Part shown: piece by piece, positions 12,560 through 22,600 of the stretch | Position numbering within the stretch: the first letter of the stretch is position 1 | Layout: each line of letters starts with the position of its first letter | Source: Epinephelus fuscoguttatus | Taxonomy: Eukaryota > Chordata > Actinopteri > Perciformes > Serranidae | Assembly (NCBI RefSeq): GCF_011397635.1 | Contig: NC_064756.1 | Coordinates: forward strand, 34,524,996 to 34,588,995 | Direction: 5' to 3' | DNA length: 64,000 nucleotides | The notes under the pieces: generated by a model | The model's input: only the letters and a program-made list of their open reading frames with translations | Databases searched by the model: none | Told to the model about the DNA's origin: nothing | Translations under genes and position numbers: made by a program

Positions 12560-14500
12560 GCAAAATTGAATGCAGTGAGGAGAATGAGAATAAGATGAGA
12601 ATGAAAATGTGCAACCACTCCGCAGACTGGGCAAGTAACCCCACTCCTCCACCACTGCGAACCTGCTGGCTGCAGACCACGTCAATAACAGTTCATTTTG
12701 CTCCATCGTGGTTATAATGGGGTTTCAATGAGGCATCAAATGAGTTCTGCTTGAACAGAATTACTGTTCAGCACAAAACTGTTCACCGCCGCAGATACAA
12801 TTCTTTCTTCAGTGCAGCACTATCAAAGAGCAACAGGGAGAGAGGGCCCAAGGAAAATGTGCATTTGTGCTTGCAGGCAGGAGCATGTCTATGACTCAGT
12901 GATCAGAAAAATGGAGAGCTCTGCATAAAGCAGTCTAACCCAACAGCTCTGTAATAAACAGATCTCAGAGGGAAGCAATGTTTAATTTTCAGTTTCAACA
13001 AGAAACATTCACAGATGTAATAGTTGTTGTGGCACTGTAGTGTATTGCATTAGATTGTGTGTTCTGCAGCAAATATTTACCAGTTATTTGTAGACATACT
13101 ATGCAGGATTTTCCTCAAAAAGCAATGTATAGACTTATACAAGAGTAATTGCTCTCAGTTATAATAATGACCCACTGGAAGTGTGTGGTGGTGTATTTTC
13201 TGCAGATGCTCTGCCCTCTGCCTTTGTTTTCCCTTTATTTTCTGTGTTTGGGATGCTTATGGGCATGTACCCCCACAGCACTCAGGTGAGGTTAGGGGTT
13301 TATAAAAAGGCAACGACCAGGTCTTAGACTTTAATCATCTTGTGACCCTTATGCTGGGAACCACCAATTTAAATAGCTGTGTCTCATATTTTTTTTATCA
13401 TCGAAACCACAAAGGTACATAAAATAAAAACCTCTGATGATGAAGAAAAAAAATCCCTCTCCACAATAGTTTATATTCAATCTGATGAATTGATTCTTTT
13501 ATGAATTTCTTCCTAGAAATCAGCTAAATGAAATTGCAGCCATATAAGTCACATTATCGCACCTCCTTGGTTGAGTAATCGAAGAAATGCAATGTTTTAT
13601 GAATAAAGATGAGACCTAACATGGGCATTTTGCAGTGTATGCTCCTTTTCGTCGCCATGGCCCTCCAGTCGAGGCCAAGAGGAGATCTGTTTCAGCAGAA
13701 CATTATATATGCTACCACGGGCCAGTGGACAGTTCAGTTCACTTAAATCATCTGAATTATTCACCAGAAAATCTGAAACACTGCATTAGCTCACCACAGC
13801 TACACACCACAGTGTGTGTGTGAGTAAATTATGAATGTGCATGTCATCATCATCATTGTCACCGTATGTTTAATAATCTACATAAAATAAAAAAAGAAAA
13901 ACATTAAACAGTAGTCAGCTTCAAACAATGTTGACACTAATCTTCCTCGGGGATTGTGATGAAGCATGCAAGCGTTGGTGTTTTCTTAATACCAGTGGGG
14001 TAGAGATAGTCTGCAGATCAAAAGGCTTGAGTCAGACTTAATTAAAAAATATATTAATCGTGTGTATTTTTTTTTTTTTTTTTGTAATTACCCCCATGCA
14101 TAATAGTGCAGCTAATTGATTAATTAAGAATCACAGCAGTCACTCCGGTTCTCTGTGGTGTAAAAGAGGAAAGGGAGAAAGAACATGAGAATAAATATAA
14201 CTTCAAAGAAGAAGAAGAAATAAAATACTAACAGGGTTTAATATAACACACAACATACAGGCCTGATGCTTCACAAAACAGCCTGAATAAATGATGTTTT
14301 ACAACATACATTAGTCATATGTGCAGGTGGTGTTGACAAACAAAAACATGAAGTTGGTGCTGAATTCATACTTGAATATACAGTGCCACCTGCTGGTCAG
14401 TAAGGGACATTTGACTTGACTTGGACAAACAATTCCAACGGAAGCCAAAAACATGTGACTCATGTATTTATTCAGTATTTAAACATTTGGTTACTGTGCG
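12560..14500. other. Intergenic stretch, nothing recognised
   Basis: Apart from a T-run near 14067-14083 and short GAA repeats near 14205-14220, I see no structured feature or gene. Confidence 0.45.
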
Positions 14501-14510
14501 CCTCTTAAGA

Positions 14511-15399
14511 GCATGGATGGATTACTGAATGGGCCTATCAGGCACTGGCCCAGGGGCCCAGAGTTTCAGGGCCCCCTCAGACTTTAATGGCTGCAAAGAA
14601 ACATGAAAACACAACAAAGAGACACACAACGACTACAAAGAGATACAAAAGGGCTGTAAAGAGACACAGTAGCCCTTTTTACACAGAGTTCATGCTATAA
14701 GGCTATGAAGTCCCTTTAATTAGGCCGCCTTTGCATTTTTAAATAGAACCAAACTCCAGCAGCATCATGCCACCCACGAGTGTGTTTTTAGATAGCATGC
14801 CGGTATCTTGGAAGCAAAAGAGGCATGATGGGAGTGACATGTAACACAACAGCCTCCAGTGGGACATATAAGTCGCCAGCAGTTTCAATAACAATGGCAG
14901 AACACAGCAATAACAATCATTTACCGTCCCTCTGCTTGGAGGGTAAAGCGGTCCTGGACCTCACTGTCTTTTTTAATTAGCTGCTAACTGCTGCTACCTG
15001 CTTTTTAAATCTTCCAATGGTGGGTCACAAACATAACACAACGTCAAAATGCCACACCTGTCCTGTCTGTGGTCCCATCCCACCTGCTGTTCCTTTTAAC
15101 ACAGACGTCACTTCTGCACTGTTATTAGCTTCACTGCCCGCTTAAAGGTAAGACAACTTTATCTCCCCTTACCGCAATCATACTGTTAATAAAGAATGGT
15201 GAGGCGTGAATAACAGCGTGACATTCCTGCCTAGAACAGGCAGTGTAAAAGGGACTAAGGAGAGATGCATAATGACTACAAAGAGATGCAAAATATCAAA
15301 AAGAGGATAAACAACTATAAAATCTGTGTGTCTTGCTCCTGGGGTGCCTTTTGCACAACTGTGCCCAGAGGCCCATTGTCTCATAATCCGCCCATGCTT
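14511..15399. mobile_element. Outer inverted-repeat element carrying a nested insertion
   Basis: The left end GCATGGATGGATTACTGAAT plus GGGCC is mirrored at the right end as GGCCCATTGTCTCATAATCC then GCCCATGC. The flanking body is a simple run of ACTACAAAGAGATACAAAA type on both sides of the inner element, as expected for one element split by another. Confidence 0.7.
14668..15257. mobile_element. Inner inverted-repeat element nested in the previous one
   Basis: The left terminus AGTAGCCCTTTTTACACAG and the right terminus CAGTGTAAAAGGGACT are inverted repeats. The ACAAAGAGA-type body of the outer element resumes directly after the right end. No transposase frame is present. Confidence 0.7.
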
Positions 15400-16434
15400 G
15401 AGAGGGTAGTGGTTAAGTGCACAGCAGTTATCGTTACACTGAAAACTGATTAAAAAAACACAGCAACCCACAAAACCAATACATCACCAAACATCCATTC
15501 TACCTCTGTGAAAATACACGTATCTACAAAAGACCACTTTCATTGTCATAAAAAAAAAAATGTTTCCATAGAAATTGACTTATTCAGGCAGCATGAAGGG
15601 CCTCAACCTAAACCAGCCAGACCCGTTACATTTTTGGTGAGGCTCATTTGAAAATATGGAAAGCCTGCAGCCACATTAAACATCTCTTCAAAAATAATAT
15701 TTGGCCTGTAAAATCATGAATGTACTTTCTGTTAGAATCCATTGGATAATAATATGCAAAAACAATGATATGTACACTGAGAACACTTTAGCAATATCAT
15801 AAAAGAATAACAGCTCCATGTCAACTCCTGACAACTCTAACAGTTTTCGGTGCTTCTTTGATGTAGCTGCAGACAACTCTGCTCCAGTAATGAGAAGTTG
15901 ATTTTGCTCTGATTGAAGCAGCCCTTTTCTAAATTGAGCAATCATGGGTTTGCTGACAGCATACAGCTACACTGACCTCGCTGATGAATGGACTGAACAG
16001 TCACTGTTTGCATTCTGATTAGTAACCAGCCAATGAGTCAGAAAAGTCAATGTCTGACTGGAACACAGCTGAGCAAAAACAGCAGTGAATATCGCCGTTT
16101 TGTGACCTTTGGATAGACAGGCAGAGCTTGACAGAAGAGGTTTAGCATAGCACAGAGTTGTAGCTTTACTAGAAAAAATATCCTGCAGCAGAGCCAGTAC
16201 AAATGATGTCTTCTAGAAAGATTTATCCCTGTCAGCGAGGCCAAAATGAATACTGAGACTTCTCCTTCAACTCTCCTTGACTGACAGATCAAAACCATTT
16301 CTCAAGCCCTGCAGCAATACAGCCTTTTCATAATCACACAGACACATTCCTGTCAAACAACAAGTGTGAAGCTGTGAAGCTCAGTTTTTTTCAGACGGTC
16401 CTCTGCACCAGTTTGACCATCATCAAGAGACCAC

Positions 16435-19400
16435 TTAGCAGAGAGATTTTGGTCGAACCTTTGGGAAAAGCTAGAAAGAAACAAACAAAAAACCCCATTA
16501 ACAGTCATGTTTTTTTTCTGCATTTTGGTAAGAAAATTGTTCAACCCTTTGTTCAGAAATTGGTATCTTACCCCAAAATAGTTGTTTGGAACAAAGCCCT
16601 CCCTGCCACAGAGTGAGGCCCACCACCAATCTGACCCTTCAGGTTTCCGCAGGATGGTGACCATGTCTCCGTCTTTAAAGCTCAGCTCATCGGCCGACTG
16701 GGCCGGGTAGCTCCACAGAGCATACAACACCCCGCTGTTTTCCACACCCATGGCCTCCTCCACACCTGGTATTACAAAGACAACATTATGTGTTGACATG
16801 ATTAACACTGACTGTACCAAAAAATGATAGTTTGAACTGATGATCAGGGAGACCGGTGATGCTTCTTGACAAAAACAAGAAAAGATAAAATAAGGCGAAA
16901 AAATATCAAAGCATCTATTTAGAAATTCTCAAACAACTCATGCAGTATAATCCAAGTCTCATTTATCCAGCTGTATGCCCAGTAGTCCCCCAACAAATAC
17001 CTGTTTCTGACTGAGAACTGAACTAAAAGTCAAACTTTTCAACGCTCTCCTCAAAGATTCTAGACTCCATTGACATAAACAGTAACTTAACCTCACTCAA
17101 CACAGGAGCTGCTGGTCTACCACTGCCTCTGAGTTAGTTTGTCTTGTTACAGTCACACAATAACACAAGCAAACCATCAACTGAGGCAGCGGTAGACCAA
17201 CAGCTCCTGTGTTCAGTGAGGTAATATTACTGTTTTTGTCAATGGAGTCTGGCTTTGAAGAGAGCACAGATAAGTTTCACTTTTAGTTCTGTTCCTTGTC
17301 AAAAAAGGGCTCTCTGTTTGATTAGTACTGAGTGCATTACTGGATAAATGAGACTTGGATTATACTGTATTAATTGTTTGAGAGTTTGTAAAATGGATGT
17401 CTTGATATAGTTTTGCTTTTAAATGCAGCCCCCTGTGACTTTTGTTAATCAAGAATTCTCTCTGTTTTTGAATTCTTTATTACCTGAGATGTGAGAACAA
17501 CAAAGTTTTCTTCACAAATTCAACACAACGCTGGGTCAGTAATTAATATACAAATCATACGGTTTTTTGGGAGGGTGAAGGATTTCATTTAAGTATTACT
17601 ACAGTACTTGATTTACTTACATAGACAGTTTGCCCAAGAACACATGCAATGTGTTGTAAACAGACTTTCATAGTCTCAAGCCTTGCAAACATGCAGCTTT
17701 GGTATGAAATGGTCATATGTTAGGATGTCAAATATTACAAAAAAATTCCATATAATTACAGAACCCTATATGTTCCATTTAAGTTACTTGAAATGAAAAT
17801 GTTGGCTAAGAGTCATAAATATATTTTGAGTTTTACGATGGGTATTTTAGCATCAGCTTTATTAAGTGGATGTGTGTGAATGACTGATGGCAGACTAGAC
17901 TTAAACCCATCACATTCAATAAGTGGTTAAAAGAGCAAAGGTCAGAGCTTCAGTAAATACACCAACTGTCAAATGATGTCATTTTATAATTCACTGTATT
18001 ATGTTTGACTTTTAGCATTTAATAGTACAGTCTCATAGGGTGTGTGTGCATGAATGTGTGTGCTGATGCATGTGTGGGTGTAATTGCCTCACCCCTAAGG
18101 AAGCTCTCACACTCCTCATACCCAACAGCGTAGGGGTCACACTTCTGGGAGGCGATAGCACCGTCACTCTCTGTCATGGCCATGACTGCAGCTCCATTCC
18201 TCACCAAAAACTCACACAGAGGCCGGTCGTTACAAGAAGCTGAGCAATGCAGCGGAGTCCTGCGGGCCAAAGAACAAACAGTTCACAAATGAAACAGCAC
18301 AGGGTTGCTGTTCTGAAAATATCATGAACCCCACAATGCCATTAACAAAACACACTGACATAACACCTTTTGTATACGGTGTTACACAAAAACTTCAAAG
18401 GAGGCCAAAGACAATTCGACAGGCAGTAGTGGAAGAATTATTCACATCCTTTACTTAAGTAAAAGTACTAATATCACACTGGGAAATCCTCCACTACAAG
18501 TAAAAGTCCTGCATACAAAACCTAACTTAAAGGTCTAGTGTGCAGGATTTAGTGGCATCTAGCGGTAAGGTTGCAGAATTACAATGGCCAACGTTAAACG
18601 CGAAAATGAGATGGCCCTATCGAGAGCAAGTGTTTGGTTTGTCTGTTCTGGGCTAATGTAAAAACAACATGGCAGACTCCATGTTTCATTTTTAGATATA
18701 TAAAAAGTTAATTCTAAGGTAACAAAAACACAACGATTCTTATTTTTTCAGGTGATAAACCAATGAAAACATAGTTTTGAATATAATACTCCATTTCTGC
18801 CAATAGATGCCACTAAATCCTACACACCAGAATTTTGAGTTCAGTACTTGAGTACAAGTATTTAGTTATATTCCACCACTGGAGAGAGGAAAGAGGTAGA
18901 AAAGAATAAGCAGGTATTTACCACCCGTGGCTGTCAGGTGCGCTGATATTGGCTCCTATGCGAACCAGAAAGTCCACCACATTGTAATGTCCCCCACAGA
19001 TGGCATTGTGGAGAGCAGTGATGCCTTCATCATTGGGTTGGCTAGGGTCTTGCACCTATGGAGGACATTTTACAGCAGAGTGGATATATCAGCTACAAGA
19101 ATTCTTAAATTGTTTTTCATCAAGAAAGCATGATGCCAAAGAGGTGTTTCTTCAACTGTCTTTATTCGCTTATCTTCCTTCCAAAACTATTGTCAGAATC
19201 ACCTGGAGCCAGCTCTTAACCCCCAACGGCTAAAATAGAAGTACTGCATGAGCAACTTCCAGACAAATATATTTCTCTGTACAGAAGAAGCAGCAGGGGT
19301 CTGCTGAATAAGGGAATGCAGGCTCAGCAAACCTTCCTTCAGAGAATTAAAGTTAAATGTCACAAGTATTTTCAGTGCTTCTCAAAGTCTAAATCCAGAA

Positions 19401-19578
19401 CTGGAGCATAAACTTTAACACCACACTCTGCTGTCTGAGTTCACAGTTCGAACTGAGTTGAATGAGTTTTTACCCTATACATTTTTTTATGGAGGCTGCT
19501 GATGTAAGCTAAAAGGAATTCGTCTTCGTGGCAAACACTGCCAGAACAACTGCAAAGTGCACTATTGTGATTATTCTA

Positions 19579-19611
<33 letters not shown>

Positions 19612-22600
19612 ACATTATTTATTTTTTTGCAAATGTCTTTGAATTGATTTCACCATTGTCTGATGATTTTGCTTCCCTTATTTAATCAAAGCTTCATATT
19701 TATTGAAAAAATATAGAATTATTGGTGCAATTGGTTTAGTATTTTAGATATGATTAACATCACTATCAGTAGCAGCAGAGTAATAGTAGTTGTTTCAGTG
19801 GCAGTATATATAAGGTATATGTATAGTAGTATACACACAAACCTCCTGCACGGCCCTCTGCACTGTCTCCAGCTCTCCGACCAATGCTCCATCCAACAGC
19901 AGGACGAGCGGGCTGAGTCGAGCTCGCTTCCCAGAACTTCTGTGTTCCCGTTTGGACTGCCGTAGGATGGAATGGTAGTTCTGAAGGGACAAAAAGGATC
20001 CCATCTTGTATAAAGTAAAACACTTGACTGCAGAGAGTGACATCCATCACAGGGTTTTAAAATAAAATGTAAAAGTAGCTGTTTTATAATGAGAATAGTT
20101 GACATAAAAAAATGTGGATTTGCAGTGTGTTGAATTCATAATAATTAATAAGTGGCTGTATCACATTTCAACCAATTTAGAGGCTTTTTTCACAATCTGA
20201 CACATGTTTGACCAGAGATTATTACTTCATTAGTTTCTCTAAGACAGTTTCTTACTTTGAAATCAGGAAGCACCGAGGGTTCAGGTAGACGGGCAGGAGG
20301 TGTAGCAAAGTCCTCCTCTTCTGAGGAGCCACTAGTCTCGCTACCATGCTCCCCCCTGTGGCGGTGTTCCTTCCTGCGAAACAGCTTGTCGATGAGATTT
20401 TTGTACTGGTTGGGCTGGTAGTGGGAGGCCCTCTTCATGGGCTGTGAGTGGTCCACCGAGCCTCGTCTCTTCAGGGCTCGAGGGATTTCTGCCCGGATGC
20501 GGAGCAGCTCCTCCAGGTTGGGAATCTCCTGGCTCTGGGCCTCAGGAGCCACCACTGGCTGTAGCCTGGTGGGGCTGAGGGGCCGGGGAGCAGGGGGCGC
20601 ACCCTCCCTTCTGTCCTCTGGCATGCTGGGATTCTCCGAAATCACAGGCAGGTGATGAACAATGTCGAGCCGCTCTAACTCTGCATCTATATCCCCTGAG
20701 TTCAGCGCTGCAAAGATACCAAACCACAGTTGTAGAGCAAAGTTAGTAGATGAAAGATCCTGCGAATGTGGTAAGTACCAGAGTGTGTTTGAAGATGTTA
20801 AATACCATCACTGTATATGGCTGGCTGTCTCAGCTCAGGTGGGTGTTGCAGAGGGAGGGGCACAGGTTGATGAAAGAATTCCCTTGGGATGGGTACAGGT
20901 GGTGGGTAAGGTGCCATATCAGCTTCTCCTCCCAGGACTCTGGGATGGCGGGTTGCCATTGCTCCCCAGTGGGGATTTTGGAGACGCATGATGACAGAGA
21001 GAGGGATGGGCTTTTGCTGACGAGACTGAGTAGAAGTCGGGGGAATGGAAATACGGGAGATGATGGGCTGAGGGTGGTAAGGGGAGTGGACTGGGGATGA
21101 AACATCTGGAGGTACTGCTATACGTGTGTTACGAGGGAGAGATCCATGGGAATACTTGAGTGGCTGAGAGCGAGGATCCTGGAAGAAGAAAGAGAAGGGA
21201 TCATTTCTGATCTAATCCCAATCCATTGAATGAGATGACTGTGTACAGCAAATGTATTGTGTAGCTCAGTTTTCATCAACAACCTACTTGCTCAGCACAG
21301 GCTGTCTGTCATGCACTTTTACATACTCTTACTGTTACATACATCTGCACTCTTGCGTATACATACAAAAAGCAATGCACCACAATTCATATAACCCACC
21401 TAATTGTGAGGCAGTCATTTTTATAAAAACCCATGTCAACAGGAAGGCTGTGATCACGTGACCAATGTGTTGACTTGAGAAAAGATGGAAGTAGTATTAA
21501 CAGGGAAAGTCTGCTTAAGAAGGTAGGTTGCAAAGATGGATGAGTCAAACAAATACAGGACTCTCCCCTAGGAGACGAGTGTTCGTTTCCCATGTGAAAC
21601 CAAGTGAAGTTTGAGTTATTTAAAGCACATTGTCGACCTGTTTCTTTTTCTAAATTTAACCTACGTAACTTTACTTACCTAAACGTAACCTCCATAAGTT
21701 TACTTTCCTAAACCTAACCTATGTAACTTTACTAGCCTAAATCTAACCTATCAAACTTTGTTTACTTAAACCTAATCTACGTAACTTTATGTTATGTACA
21801 CAGAGTCATTTGTGGGATGCTAATTTGTTAGATATCATACAAACTGTCGTATGTGCTTTTTCTTACGTTATCATATGAACTGGGGTGTCGGTAGCATAGT
21901 GCCGGCGCCCCATGTACAGAGATGATGCCTCCCTGCAGCGGTCGCAGGCTTGACTCCGGCTTGCAACCCTTTGCTGCATGTCAACCCCCACTCTCTCTCC
22001 CACCCCATTTCACTCTGTCCTGCTATTAAAGGCAAAAAGCCCAAAAAATAATCTTTAAAAAAAAAGTTATCATATGAACTATTTTATCAGGGAATAGGCT
22101 GCTCAGCACCAAAGAGTAATACATAATAATAATTATTATTTGAGCCAAAAGGAAAATGAACGCTTTACTTAGAGTTATCAGGTGTACAATTTGGAGGTAG
22201 GCAACTATTTCCTGAGACAACTTAACAAACCAGAAACATGGTACTGACCATGTGTTACACTGCTTTTAGCAGTTTTGATGGTTTTCTGGTTTCCTGCCAA
22301 AAATGGACTAATGCGTCTTTTAAAAATAACAATGCTATGACTAAGTTTTTGAGTTCAAGAGGCTAGTGAAATTCTTATCCCCACCCTCAGTCTATAAGCC
22401 ACTTCATCCTGTTCTTATCTGTAAAAACAATGTCACATGACTTGCAGTAACTCCCATTTAGAGGATATCTGCAGCTCCTCAAGAACTCCAGGAAATGGCT
22501 TAACATGGATTTAAGAAAAAAGTTTTGAGTGACAACAGAAGCCATCTAAATAAATCTCTCACAGTAGGCCTACCTATTTGAAAGCCTCTCTGTGAACACC

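Noticed and set aside
16353-16820. Single 155-codon frame through the ppp1r13l SH3 region
   Set aside because: Only 16572-16765 is the exon. The frame runs on through an intron; the true last exon (16435-16470) is read in another frame after splicing.
21655-21790. CRISPR-like array
   Set aside because: Repeat units are diverged and there are no unique spacers of constant length; this is a eukaryotic minisatellite.
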